Positions 1 through 9,585 of a stretch of DNA of 64,000 nucleotides are shown piece by piece. The notes beneath the pieces were generated by a model. The model saw only the letters and a list, made by a program, of their open reading frames with translations. It was not told the origin of the DNA and ran no database searches. The translations under genes were made by a program, and so were the position numbers. Numbering within the stretch: position 1 is the first letter of the stretch; every line of letters starts with the position of its first letter. Origin of the DNA: Paulinella micropora (Eukaryota; Cercozoa; Imbricatea; Euglyphida; Paulinellidae); assembly GCA_019918135.1 (NCBI GenBank), contig WBZZ01001245.1, forward strand, positions 331,975 to 395,974, read 5' to 3'.

Positions 1-674
1 TGTTGGAGACATTCTCTCTTGCTCCCGCCGTTCAAAGAAATATTCTAGAACAGATGGGAAGTACGGATGGGCTTCCACACTTATGAAACATATTATAACC
101 AAAAGGCGAATCCGGGCACTTCCGATGATTTTGATCTTCAAGTAAATAAAGCCGTTGCTCGTGCTCAGTGCTTGTATATCGTCACGCAAAATGTGCTCGC
201 AGATAACGTTGGTATTGATAACCTTGGAACTGTTCAAATGCCTTATAAGCAGTATCAATGCCGTATTGGTGATTGGTATGCTCCGCAACAGAAGATGGAA
301 CTTGGAGGAAGCACCGATACTCTTGCCGCCGTTCAACGAGGATGTGCAGAATTGTATATCAACAATCTTCAATCGACTATGGGGATTCGTGATGCTTATA
401 TGACTTCTTCTGTCTCACTTGAAAACTTTCGCAAGTTTTATGGCGATTCGGATGTTACTGCAACGACCACTAATGGTGGATTTGCAACCATTATCCAAAC
501 TCTCAATCAGTCGCCACACATTGGAGCGTCTGGTCTCGCAGTCAATAATTCGCGAACTGCTGAAGTTACTCTTCGTTATGCTGCAGATTATGATGGTAAT
601 CGTGCCATCACTGCTTGGTTGAAATTATCAAAGTCGCGTCTATCTATCCAAGTCGTGCGGTTGTTAAGCAGTGA
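1..674 (+). pseudogene. PLV/virophage-type major capsid protein, C-terminal part, frameshifted
   Basis: The 5' part lies outside the window. Bases 3-70 read in frame 3 (LETFSLAPAVQRNILEQMG), then the sense continues in frame 1 from about 70, and near 617 it appears to shift again to end with IYPSRAVVKQ and TGA at 672-674. Seen: the stretch CRIGDWYAPQQ (about 259-291) and a C-terminal pattern NSRTAEVTLRY. In double-jelly-roll capsid proteins of Polinton-like viruses and virophages a similar R-[IL]-G-x-x-[YW]-[YF]-P-Q motif precedes the second jelly roll, and similar hydrophobic strands close the protein. The next gene is a penton-like protein, which fits a capsid operon. The assignment is by motif and context; the two shifts are inferred from where sensible protein continues. 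It could also be another capsid-like protein. Confidence 0.55.
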
Positions 675-778
675 TTAAATGTAAGCCTTATATATTCAAA
701 ATCTCTCTTAGTATGTGTAGTTTAAACAAAAAAGATAAAAAATTAAAAATTAGAATAATATATTTTATAATATAGCAA
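675..778 (+). promoter_or_regulatory. AT-rich intergenic region with probable promoter of the penton-like gene
   Basis: A short, very AT-rich gap between the capsid stop and the penton-like ATG. It holds a TATA-like run ending 4 bases before the ATG (ATATTTTATAATATAGCA) and the motif ATCTCTCTTAGTATG near 702-716, which recurs in both arms of the hairpin at 6326-6724. Promoter role is inferred from position and composition only. Confidence 0.3.
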
Positions 779-1564
779 TGTCATTTACAATAAGCAATTT
801 GGAATATGAAAAGCGAACGAAAAAAATTTCCTCCTTCGTGTCTCCTCAAGTGATAAAACAGAATCAAAATCCGCTTCTACTCACAATGGCCGGTTCGTCG
901 TTGATCTCCCAGCAACTGGTCGTAATACTGATATAATCAGTGCTTATGTCGTAAAGAGTATCTCCATTCCAAATGTTTTCCCAAACATACCGAGTTATGC
1001 CAACACTCTTACATTGATTAAAACAACTGGATCCGCTACAAAAACGGCAATCGTAACAGAAAATCAATACACCATTGATACATTTATTAACGCCCTTCAA
1101 ACTGCAGTCAATTCAGCAATTGCCCCAGACTCCGTAGTTATAACTTTGAACTCCGTTAATAAATTGAATTTCGCATTCACTGATGATACGTATGCTTTTG
1201 ATTATGATAATAGCACGATTAGAGACAAGATAGGACTAACTGCCGATATTTCGGCCGCGGCGAGTAGCACGATGCAATCTATCGTGAATTTAATCGGTGA
1301 AACGGCCGTTTATAATCAAAGTCGCGCATTGAATCAGTCTGGTTTAGTTGAAGCAAATGGTAATTTCTCTGTCATTGGTAAAGAATCTAGATAAGCCGTT
1401 TGGAGTTCTTTGAATCGTCAAACGATGTTGCCGATTACGTGTCATTTAATACGACGAAAAGTTTAAGATCTATTGATATTGTCGTTAGAAATGCGCAAGG
1501 CGTCGTGCTCGAACTGCCTGTCAATTTTGAGGTTTCAATTCTCTTGAAGGCCTATCATGCTTAA
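779..1564 (+). pseudogene. Penton-like minor capsid protein of a PLV, two frameshifts
   Basis: Starts at the ATG at 779 (MSFTISNLEYEKRTKKISSF), shifts frame near 830 to a frame containing NGRFVVDLPATGR and SISIPNVFPNIPSYANTL, runs to 1394, then shifts again so that the sense continues as DYVSFNTTKSLRSIDIVV to TAA at 1562-1564. The segment v-x-x-I-x-I-P-N-x-F-P-N-I is a pattern I associate with penton (single jelly-roll) proteins of virophages and PLVs, and the position directly behind the capsid gene is the usual one. Total length about 260 codons, normal for this family. Role by homology: the pentameric vertex capsomer. The two shifts mean this copy probably makes no protein. Confidence 0.6.
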
Positions 1565-1640
1565 CAAAAATGGAAATAAAACATTTATTTTTTAATTATA
1601 TCTTAAAGGTATGATAAAATATATGTAAAGATAAAAAACG

Positions 1641-2163
1641 ATGCCCGACTGTAAACAAGGAAAAATATATAGCCTTAGGTCTTATCAAACTGTTCAAGTC
1701 TATATCGGTTCAACTATTCAACCATTGTATAAGCGATTATATGCACACAAAAAAGACTACGAAAAATGGATGAATGGTACTTATAATTACGTATCTTCTT
1801 ATGAAATAGTCAAATATGATGATGCGTATGTTGAATTAGTCAAAGAATATCCGTGCGAAAATAAGATGCAATCGGATAAACGAGAAGGTGACATAATTAG
1901 GACTACAGAAAATTGTGTGAATAAAAGAATAGCAGGTAGAACCCAAAAGGAGTATTATCAAGACAATAAGGATTACATATCGCAAAAAGGGAAAAAATAT
2001 CGCGAGAACAATAAGGATTACATATCGCAAAAAGGGAAAAAAATATCGCGAGAACAATAGGGATTGCATATCGCAACAAAGGAAAGGATATCGTGAAGAA
2101 AATAAAGATAAAGTGTCGCAACAAAAAAAAGTAAATTATCATAAAAACAATCCAACGGTTTAG
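1641..2163 (+). pseudogene. GIY-YIG endonuclease with repeated lysine-rich tail, 3' frameshift
   Basis: ATG at 1641. The N-terminal 40 residues hold the GIY-YIG nuclease signature in variant form: KIYSLRSYQTVQVYIGST followed by an LYKRLYAHKKDY helix (Y, Y and R/H positions present). The domain covers about residues 5-95. The tail is a repeat of a unit like NKDYISQKGKKYREN. The first frame stops at 2060, but the repeat continues in another frame past an A-run at about 2035-2042 and ends at TAG 2161-2163, so the tail has a one-base slip. Such nucleases are common in PLVs and large protist viruses as homing or selfish enzymes. The catalytic domain lies upstream of the slip and could still be made. 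Confidence 0.7.
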
Positions 2164-2186
2164 CCACATTTGGAATATAAAAAATA

Positions 2187-2414
2187 ATGAGATTTATAGA
2201 AAATTTAAATGTGTTATTTATTTTTATAAGAAATATTAACTTGCGGCGACAACAACAGCGTAAACGCCTAATCCCCTGCGGTGTCAATATTGATCAATTC
2301 TACATATATTTAAAGAAAAATCACACACCTATAACAGAAAAATTAATCAAGAACAAGGATTTTGAATATATAAAAAAAATGTCAATAGAGATAGAAAATA
2401 AAGTTGATAAATAA
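2187..2414 (+). CDS. Small hypothetical protein, 75 aa
   Basis: An open frame in an AT-rich setting just behind the GIY-YIG gene. Its last 45 residues (from CGVNIDQFYIYLKKNHT) are charged and look like protein, while the first 25 are hydrophobic and may be chance sequence. No recognisable domain. It ends shortly before a 34-base T tract that separates it from the convergent fibre gene. Could be a gene remnant or chance. Confidence 0.3.
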   Translation: MRFIENLNVLFIFIRNINLRRQQQRKRLIPCGVNIDQFYIYLKKNHTPITEKLIKNKDFEYIKKMSIEIENKVDK

Positions 2415-2427
2415 ACATAAATAAAAC

Positions 2428-2428
<1 letters not shown>

Positions 2429-2462
<34 letters not shown>
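2429..2462. repeat. Poly-T tract, 34 bases
   Basis: An uninterrupted run of T between two convergent reading frames. On the minus strand it is a poly-A immediately downstream of the fibre stop codon, which would also be seen if a polyadenylated copy had been inserted. Neither use is proven. Confidence 0.9.
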
Positions 2463-2463
<1 letters not shown>

Positions 2464-2464
2464 T

Positions 2465-3692
2465 TTAGATGATGTCTTCAATCCAGTTTAATGAAACATA
2501 AATGTTTGCAGTTCCACTTGTATTTTGTGCGGATATGGTAAATGTCTTACTTGGTCCTATCTTGATATTATATTGAGACAAATCAATGTATATTGATGAA
2601 CCACCAGATAATACATATGTAAATATCACACTTCCGCCCGTTCTTGTAGTTCCTGCTGTATGTACTTCGGCCAATGATGGGGCGGTATCGTAATTTGAAT
2701 AAGAAGGTGTTCCTTCCAATGTGGTATTAAGAATAATTCTAGCTCTACATGTTTTAGTATCTGAATTGCTGATACATAAATTCTCAAAGTAAATTATGTT
2801 ATAGTTTGTTTTGCTGTTAAATGTGGCGCGGTTTCTGATGGTAAATATAGCATTCTCAGTTGCTCCTATACTCTTGACATTATCATACGAATTAGTTATA
2901 GCAATAGTCCGATCAATTTGCCATTCAACCGCCAAAAACATGCTCGCCGTTTTCATAACAATGGATGCGAGACTTGACGAATATGCCTTCGCATAAATAG
3001 CAAACGCCGCCTGATCTAATGATGGAGTGGTAGCAGTGCTCGCGTATTTAATTGAATAAATTACTTCCATTCGTCCAGTTCGCGGATTTTCAATTTTGAA
3101 TGTAGTTTGACCGCTACCCAGATATTGAACAACTATTTCAAACACATTCAATTTAGTAAAATCAATCGCGGGGAAGTTTCCAGTATCATTACATTTATCA
3201 ACATTCCAAGCATATTGACTAACCACATTTTCCACATTTCCTGCCGTTCTTACAACAGACATTCCCAAGTTTAATTGTCTAAACATAAATTGTCTGTTGG
3301 TGTGCCTATGCCAATATCGCAATTGAAACTATCTGCTGCAATGGATGACGGAAACAATGCGGAAAATCTAGCAACTAAGCCCATACCACTTCTGTATTTT
3401 GCTCGTTCAATAGTCATGATCTGTGCGGTTGAATTACCTGAGGCCGATGTGGTCAAAACCGCCATTGAATTAGCAGTTGATACCACCCCGCCATTTGTTG
3501 CGGTTTTGTCAAAAAATCGCGTATTAATACCATATGTAAATACATTTTGTAATACTGGAGACAAAGTGGCCGTTCGCAATTCTCCGAAGGCGGTTGTTGG
3601 TAAAGCATCTTTTATGCTATCTATTGATAAAGAAGAAGAGACGATGTAATTGATGACGATGGTGTATTCGTGCTTTGACCGAAAAGGTTCAT
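2465..3692 (-). pseudogene. Virion fibre/receptor-binding-type protein, two frameshifts
   Basis: Reading leftwards, an ATG at 3692 starts MNLFGQSTNTPSSS; near 3630 the frame shifts to one with AFGELRTATLSPVLQ, and near 3290 it shifts again at GIGTPTDN to a frame running to TAA at 2465-2467. The joined product would be about 405 residues. Recognisable pattern: FGELR-x-A, RAKYRSGMGLVARFSALF, GIGTPTDN and FEIVVQYLGSGQTTFKIENP, which I know from a domain shared by tail-fibre or spike-like proteins of marine phages and large protist viruses; binding to the host surface is the presumed role. The C-terminal 150 residues look like a beta-rich receptor-binding head. The two breaks suggest it is inactive here. 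Confidence 0.6.
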
Positions 3693-3716
3693 TTTATATT
3701 TTATATTATATAAAAT

Positions 3717-3995
3717 ATGTCATGGATAATAATACGCGAATTGCCAAGCGATATAGTTGGACACATAAAAACATTTGTTTATTCAGAAATGTCCCAGCAG
3801 AATTATAAAAAAGAATTTTGTAATATATGCGGTTTGTCTCGCAAATTCCAATCACATCCCCCCATTATAGCAGTTGATATTGATAATGTAGATGGTGTCC
3901 AGTTTTTCACAATCTGTTCCATTAATTGCTACAGACGAGAGTCTAATATTAGAGCAAGATACCGCGAGCCGCCTTTAATCGTTGTTAAAAATTAA
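3717..3995 (+). CDS. Hypothetical small Cys-containing protein, 92 aa
   Basis: Open from an ATG that follows a TATA-rich run (TATTATATAAAAT directly upstream). The middle has CNICG and then, 34 residues on, CSINC, a spacing compatible with a small zinc-binding fold. The N-terminus (IRELPSDIVGHIKTFVY) is helix-like and faintly like an F-box start. Divergent from the fibre gene and convergent with the recombinase gene, whose stop overlaps its last codons. No family recognised. Confidence 0.5.
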   Translation: MSWIIIRELPSDIVGHIKTFVYSEMSQQNYKKEFCNICGLSRKFQSHPPIIAVDIDNVDGVQFFTICSINCYRRESNIRARYREPPLIVVKN

Positions 3996-5303
3996 TCTTT
4001 TTGTTTAAGTAATCTCGCAATCCCTCGCACTGGTGTTGTTTCTGCCGATTGTTCTTCTTGTGGTTTTGCTTCTTTTTTCTCTTTGATAAATGCGTTTACA
4101 ATACGGCGCCAATCTTGCTTAATTGTCGTAGTTTAGTATTTGTTATTCTCCCCCCATGATCATTATAAATCTGCTCAAGCAATTTATACTTGTCCTCTCT
4201 GCTAGCCCTTTTGCCTAATGTTTGATATTTGCTTTCTGCCGTGTCGTTTTCGCTTTCAGTTTCATTAATATTATTTAAATTCAGACATAAATCTATTTTG
4301 CGTCTCAACTCCTCTGATTCTGTTTTAATCCCTTCTGCTTTTATTTCTTCAGGGTCGGCCACATTCCCCCATGAATAACTAAATGAAGTCAGTAAATCGC
4401 CGTGTCCCAATATATTGCTTACCCACGAATTAAAATTCTCTAATTTCGGATTGGCAAAATTACTATACGACAAACTAGCATATAGTTTTCGAAACATACT
4501 ACTTTTCTGCGTGTATTCCGATAGCCAAGGGAAGATTTTGATAATTCTTTTGTTTAGTTCATTATTCTTTTATTTATCAAGCACACCCTCATTGTTGATA
4601 ATAACTGCTTTTTTCTTTTTGAAAGGTTTCCGTATTGAATTTACCTTTTCTATTACGAATTCAGGAGTAAAAAGGACAGCAGGCCTCTCAGTCCAATTCT
4701 TTTTTGTCCTTCTCTTTTCTTTGCCAGGTTATTTACCCTCAGCCAACTTGTCTTATCTGGTATCAATTCATATGTGTTTTTGTCAAATATTTCCACAGGC
4801 CTTGCTCCAATTGCTATCATCAAAGCAAGTAGTTTAAGATAAGGATCATTACTTAATATCATATCATTCATTTTAGCCATTACATCGCGAACATCAATTT
4901 GTATTTTTTGTTCATTTTTTGCTTTGACATCTTTCTTATACCCCTCAACAATATCAATCCGCTCGTCTTCATTCAGATTAAAATATTTATCCAGTTTGCT
5001 CATTTCATATACTTTTTCACTTTGATGAGGCTCTATTGCTTTTTTTCTCACCTCAGAAAATCTTTGTCTTCTACTATTCAAATTAGGATACACAATAGCA
5101 TATTTCGGATATATGACTCTTAGTGCCTCAAGTGCCTCTTCATCACTCGTTGGTGTGCTAAATAGCGATATAATAGCATTATGAAAGGCAACACTTGGTT
5201 TCAACTCACTATCGTAGAAGTTGGACACGACTTCATAAATTTTATTTTCAGTAGTAGCAACTTTTAACTGCCTAACAAATTTCCTGTCATCTTCGCTCCA
5301 CAT
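3992..5303 (-). pseudogene. Telomere-resolvase-like tyrosine recombinase, three frameshifts
   Basis: ATG at 5303. The first frame carries an N-terminal helical region and, near its end, LLALMIAIGARPVEIFD, matching the first catalytic-arginine box (GRRPxE-like, here ARPVE). At about 4695 the frame shifts (continuing NWTERPAVLFTPEFVI), it shifts again near 4550, and then reads FRKLYASLSYSNF and ILGHGDLLTSFSYSWGNV, the second Arg/Lys box and the LGH plus catalytic-Tyr box. A last shift near 4110 gives a lysine-rich C-terminus ending at TAA 3992-3994. The combination RxxYAxxSYxxF, then LGHxDxxTSxxYS, is closer to protelomerases (TelK/TelN type) than to ordinary XerC-like integrases. Role if intact: strand exchange at element ends, possibly hairpin telomere formation. 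Next to a long hairpin at 6326-6724. Confidence 0.65.
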
Positions 5304-5799
5304 CCTCAGTATATATTAGACAAGTTTATTTTAATTATTTTAAATCATAAATCCAAATTAATTGCGATATTCTTCTTAAATGTTGTTTGTTCCACTTGGC
5401 AGGCTAAGATTAATAACAAGCAACCGATTGAGCCAAACTCGTGTTAGTATTAATAAAGGCCAAATTGTCGGTGGCCAATACCCCCGGCCGGAAACTTTAT
5501 TTTCCTTATCACATTAAAAGGGGAGAGGAACAAATATTTTCTATTTCTTAATAAAAGGTTGGCCAGGTTAGACAATATAAAAAATAGTTAATAGGAAGAA
5601 GAATAATATAATACATATTGAAATTTAATAACTAAAAAGTGTCCAACCTTCAAAAAACCTACTTGGACACGGCCAACCATGGGGTTGGACACAAATAGGA
5701 GAAGACAATCACACTCACCTGCTCTTATATATCACGCGCCTGCTCTTATATTCAACTCATTGAATTATATATTAAGTATTACTATACATCGTATATATA
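5304..5799. other. AT-rich intergenic region without recognised gene
   Basis: About 500 bases between divergent reading frames. No convincing coding potential on either strand. Contains a TATA-rich approach to the gene at 5800 (TATACATCGTATATATA) and the direct repeat CTGCTCTTATAT twice near 5720 and 5743. Likely a bidirectional promoter region. Confidence 0.4.
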
Positions 5800-6118
5800 A
5801 TGAGTTCTACCATAGAAGAAATAAAGGCCGTGTTCAACCGCCCTGATCCAAAGAAGCAACGATATAGAGCAAAGTATGTGGAAAATAATAAGGAGAAAAT
5901 TAAAGAGCATCAAAGGAAATATAGAGAAGCAAATAAGGATAAGATAAATAAACAACGAGGGGAATACTATAAGAAAAATAAGGATAAGATCCAAGAGCGA
6001 AAAAAAATACAGAGAAATTAATAAGAAAATAATAGATAAATACAAGGAAGAATACCTTAAGCAGATAGAGAAAGCCCCGGATCCTAATGTTGAATATTTA
6101 AGATCCCTTCAATTTTGA
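5800..6118 (+). pseudogene. Lysine-rich coiled-coil repeat protein, one frameshift
   Basis: ATG at 5800 (MSSTIEEIKAVFNRP). Residues 20-75 repeat a unit of about 14 residues like KYREANKDKINKQR, the same kind of charged tail as in the GIY-YIG gene at 1641. The first frame ends at 6021, but the repeat carries on in another frame after an A-run near 6000-6008 and ends with EYLRSLQF and TGA at 6116-6118, so a one-base slip is inferred. Repeats of this kind are found in GIY-YIG and related selfish-nuclease proteins of large protist viruses; this gene has no nuclease domain. Function unknown. Confidence 0.5.
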
Positions 6119-6325
6119 TCGCATTGGTAAAATAATATCGTTATGGCTGAGCCGGTGCCACCAATTTTGGTCAAAAAGGATTTTTTTTGCCGATCGTCCA
6201 AGGAGAAAAAGCAAAAAGCAAATTTATTTTTCTTTTGTATGTTTCCCCCATTTGGCTTCCGTGGCTATTACTACCCCCCGCCACTCACTTCGTGAGTGTC
6301 TGCACCCCCCCATTAGGGGGTGATA

Positions 6326-6719
6326 ATCATTTATGTATTCAAACTTGTCCATTCATGTATCGAATGCAAGCACTAAAAAAGAATAAAACGCACACAGGAT
6401 GACAGAAAAACAGACAGGAAGCACAAAGCATAACCTTGTTTTACAAATAAAACGACAAACTAAGCACACTAAGAGAGATTTAGACAAAATAACGACAAAA
6501 ACCATATAAACGAAGTTATATACAATTTTATGAAATAAAATGGTGTTTTTGTCTTTATTCGTCTAAATCTCTCTTAGTGTGCTTTGTTTGTCGTATTTTT
6601 GTAAAACAAGGGTATGTTTTGTGCTTCCTGTGTCTGTTTTTCTGTCATCCTGTGTGCGTGTTATGCTTTTTTAGTGTTTGTATTTGATACATGAATGGAC
6701 GAGTTTGAATACATAAATG

Positions 6720-6724
<5 letters not shown>
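6326..6724. repeat. Long hairpin: 184-bp inverted repeat arms, about 32-bp loop
   Basis: Left arm about 6326-6505 and right arm about 6539-6724 are reverse complements at roughly 90 percent with a few indels; the outer ends (AATCATTTATGTATTCAAAC and its complement) match exactly. The loop is AT-rich. The structure sits exactly at the end of the PLV block, against the (AT)n tract that begins the GC-rich element, and about 1 kb from the recombinase gene. It may be a terminal repeat or telomere-like end of the PLV; a transposon of the foldback type is the alternative. The 200 bases before it (6119-6325) hold nothing recognisable. Confidence 0.85.

Positions 6725-6754
<30 letters not shown>
6722..6754. 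repeat. (AT)n microsatellite at PLV/A junction
   Basis: About 33 bases of alternating TA. The same tract, followed by the same A sequence (ATCTAAATCCTTGG), marks the A'/B junction at 39000-39022 and the B'/A'' junction at 48579-48602, so it is the outer boundary of the GC-rich block in all three copies. Confidence 0.9.
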
Positions 6755-6756
<2 letters not shown>

Positions 6757-7075
6757 AAATCCTTGGAAAAAAGTGGACCCTCCCGTTACCCAAAACAGCA
6801 GGAGCCGTTACTTTTTTGAAAAGATGAGTAACGGTTACTGTTTCCCGGGAACCTTTTTCGCGGGAATCTTTTTCGAAAATTGAGTAACGGCTACGTTTTC
6901 ACGTGAACCTTTTTCGCGGGAATCTTTTTCAAAATTGAGTAATGGTTACGTTTTCACGTGAACCTTTTTCGCGGGAATCTTTTTCAAAAAATAAGTAACG
7001 GTTCCAGGAGCCGTTACTCAATTTTTTGAAAAAAACTTCCCGGGAAAACGGTAGCCGTTACGCATCTTAGAAGAA
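6755..7075. repeat. GTAACGG hairpin cluster (outer end of A)
   Basis: Dense series of short units of the form GTAACGG-(G/T)-tract followed by CGGGAA or GTGAAC and TTTTTCGAAAA, alternating with CCGTTAC in the opposite sense, so that neighbouring units can pair as stem-loops. Typical unit: AACCTTTTTCGCGGGAATC. No coding potential. The cluster forms the outermost part of A next to the (AT)n tract. Confidence 0.8.
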
Positions 7076-8168
7076 GATAAAGAAGAGGAAGCAGGGGGGA
7101 GGAGGAGAGGAGAAAGAAGAGACGCATAGCTGTCGAGATAGGGGATGAAGGGGAAGATGAGGAGATTGGAAAGGGTGAAATAGAAGAGAGAAGAGGAGGA
7201 GAGTGGAAAGGGTGAAAAGGAAGAAGAAGGACAAGAAGGAGAAGGAGATACTAAAGCAGAGGAAGCAGGGGGAGGGGGGAGGACAGGAGAGGAGAAAGAA
7301 GAGACGCATAGCTGTCGAGATAGGGGATGAAGGGGAAGACGAGGAGATTGGAAAGGGTGAAATGGAAGAGAGAAGAGGAGGAGGAGAGTGGAAAGGGTGA
7401 AAAGGAAGAAGGACAAGAAGGAGAAGGAGATATTAAAGCAGAGAGGAGAGGAGAAAGAAGAGATGCATAGCTGTCGAGATAGGGGATGAAGGGGAAGATG
7501 AGGAGATTGGAAAGGGTGAAATGGAAGAGAGAAGAGGAGGAGGAGAGTGGAAAGGGTGAAAAGGAAGAAGAAGGACAAGAAGGAGAAGGAGATACTAAAG
7601 CAGAGGAAGCAGGAGAGGGGAGGATAGGAGAGGAGAAAGAAGAGATGCATAGCTGTCGAGATAGGGGATGAAGGGGAAGATGAGGAGATTGGAAAGGGGT
7701 GAAATGGAAGAGAGAAGAGGAGGAGGAGAGTGGAAAGGGTGAAAAGGAAGAAGAAGGACAAGAAGGAGAAGGAGATACTAAAGCAGAGGAAGCAGGGGGG
7801 GAGGGGAGGATAGGAGAGGAGAAAGAAGAGATGCATAGCTGTCGAGATAGGGGATGAAGGGGAAGATGAGGAGATTGGAAAGGGTGAAATGGAAGAGAGA
7901 AGAGGAGGAGGAGAGTGGAAAGGGTGAAAAGGAAGAAGAAGGACAAGAAGGAGAAGGAGATACTAAAGCAGAGGAAGCAGGGGGAGAGGGGAGGATAGGA
8001 GAGGAGAAAGAAGAGATGCATAGCTGTCGAGATAGGGGATGAAGGGGAAGATGAGGAGATTGGAAAGGGTGAAATGGAAGAGAGAAGAGGAGGAGGAGAG
8101 TGGAAAGGGTGAAAAGGAAGAAGAAGGACAAGAAGGAGAAGGAGATACTAAAGAAGAGGAAGCAGGGG
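7076..8168. repeat. Polypurine tandem array, about 185-bp unit, six units
   Basis: The plus strand is almost pure purine. Each unit has one pyrimidine-containing landmark, GCATAGCTGTCGAGATAGG, seen near 7126, 7307, 7466, 7649, 7835 and 8021; full units are about 185 bp with small deletions. Long frames on both strands (S/F/P-rich on the minus, E/K/R-rich on the plus) are a by-product of the composition. Such mirror-like purine tracts can form triplex (H-) DNA. Confidence 0.9.
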
Positions 8169-8583
8169 GGTGCTACTGTTTTCTGTGAGCCTTTTTCGAT
8201 TGAATCTCTTTCAAAAATGGAGTAACGGCTACGTTTTCACGGGAACCTTTTTCGCTGGAATCTTTTTCGAAAAATTAGTAACGGCTCCTGGGCCGTTACT
8301 CCATTTTTTGAAAAAAACTAGTAACGGTTTTCACCTTCCCAGACCCTATTGCTTTTTTTCTTATTATTTATTACATATTATATGTTAGATATTTCTGATA
8401 TATAATATGTAATAAATAATAAGAAAAAAAGTAATGGGGTCGGGAAGGTGGAAAACCGTTACTTTTTTTTTGAAAAAATAAGTAACGGCTAGCCGTTTTC
8501 CCGGGAACTTTTTTCGAACAAGAAAAGTAACGGCTATTTCGGTGGACCAGTGAAATTTTCGACCAGAATTCGACCAAGCAAGG
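8169..8583. repeat. GTAACGG hairpin cluster with 144-bp palindrome
   Basis: Begins TGCTACTGTTTTCTGTGAGCC, continues with GTAACGG stem-loop units, then a near-perfect palindrome at 8320-8463 (arms GTAACGGTTTTCACCTTCCC and its complement around an AT-rich middle with TATTTATTACATATTATA), then units ending in the block GGTGGACCAGTGAAATTTTCGACCA. The same arrangement recurs several times in A, A' and A'' and looks like one non-coding mobile family. Confidence 0.8.
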
Positions 8584-8776
8584 ATGATGGATGTGTCTGA
8601 AGGCGAATGCTACCAACGAGTGTATCGGGGAATACAAGGGGGCTGACCTTGGAGAGTCAGTGAGACAAGAGGACTGTTTCTTCTCTGTCACCGACGCGAT
8701 AGCCTCCTTCAAGGGATGCTCTAACAAAGATGCATGGGATATTTATACCAGACTTAAGCCTCAACAGCTAGGAAGT
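8584..8776 (+). pseudogene. BRO-like gene fragment
   Basis: Paralogue of the gene at 11126. Starts ATGGATGTGTCTGAAGGCGAATG, slips frame, then reads ESVRQEDCFFSVTDAIASF and DAWDIYTRLKPQ before being cut at about 8776, where the polypurine array resumes after GCTAGGAAGTCAGTGG. The upstream part of the true 5' region is replaced by the GTAACGG cluster. Clearly a broken copy. Confidence 0.7.
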
Positions 8777-9585
8777 CAGTGGAAAGGGTGAAAAGGAAGA
8801 AGAAGGACAAGAAGGAGAAGGAGATATTAAAGCAGAGGAAGCAGGGGGAGAGGGGAGGATAGGAGAGGAGAAAGAAGAGATGCATAGCTGTCGAGACAGG
8901 GGATGAAGGGGAAGATGAGGAGATTGGAAAGGGTGAAATGGAAGAGAGAAGAGGAGGAGGAGAGTGGAAAGGGTGAAAAGGAGGAAGAAGGACAAGAAGG
9001 AGAAGGAGATACTAAAGCAGAGGAAGCAGGGGGGAGGAGAGGAGAAAGAAGAGATGCATAGCTGTCGAGATAGGGGATGAAGGGGAAGATGAGGAGATTG
9101 GAAAGGGTGAAATGGAAGAGAGAAGAGGAGGAGGAGAGTGGAAAGGGTGAAAAGGAAGAAGAAGGACAAGAAGGAGAAGGAGATATTAAAGCAGAGGAAG
9201 CAGGGGGAGAGGGGAGGATAGGAGAGGAGAAAGAAGAGACGCATAGCTGTCGAGATAGGGGATGAAGGGGAAGATGAGGAGATTGGAAAGGGGTGAAATG
9301 GAAGAGAGAAGAGGAGGAGGAGAGTGGAAAGGGTGAAAAGGAAGAAGAAGGACAAGAAGGAGAAGGAGATACTAAAGCAGAGGAAGCAGGGGGAGAGGGG
9401 GGAGGATAGGAGAGGAGAAAGAAGAGATGCATAGCTGTCGAGATGGGGGATGAAGGGGAAGATGAGGAGATTGGAAAGGGTGAAATGGAAGAGAGAAGAG
9501 GAGGAGGAGAGTGGAAAGGGTGAAAAGGAAGAAGAAGGACAAGAAGGAGAAGGAGATACTAAAGAAGAGGAAGCAGGGGGTGCTA
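8777..9585. repeat. Polypurine tandem array, second block, four units
   Basis: Same 185-bp unit as 7076-8168; landmarks GCATAGCTGTCGAGA near 8884, 9058, 9241 and 9431. Purines again on the plus strand. One unit is shortened by about 10 bp. Confidence 0.9.

Noticed and set aside
3992-5303. Retroviral-type (DDE) integrase as in Polintons
   Set aside because: No DDE or HHCC pattern; boxes fit a tyrosine recombinase.
7018-8131. Long open frames rich in Ser/Phe/Pro (minus) or Glu/Lys/Arg (plus) in the polypurine arrays
   Set aside because: They follow from the base composition of a 185-bp tandem repeat; stops are simply rare in such sequence, and frames differ between units.
7076-9585. CRISPR array
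   Set aside because: Repeats are long, contiguous and purine-only, without unique spacers or cas genes, in a eukaryotic/viral setting.
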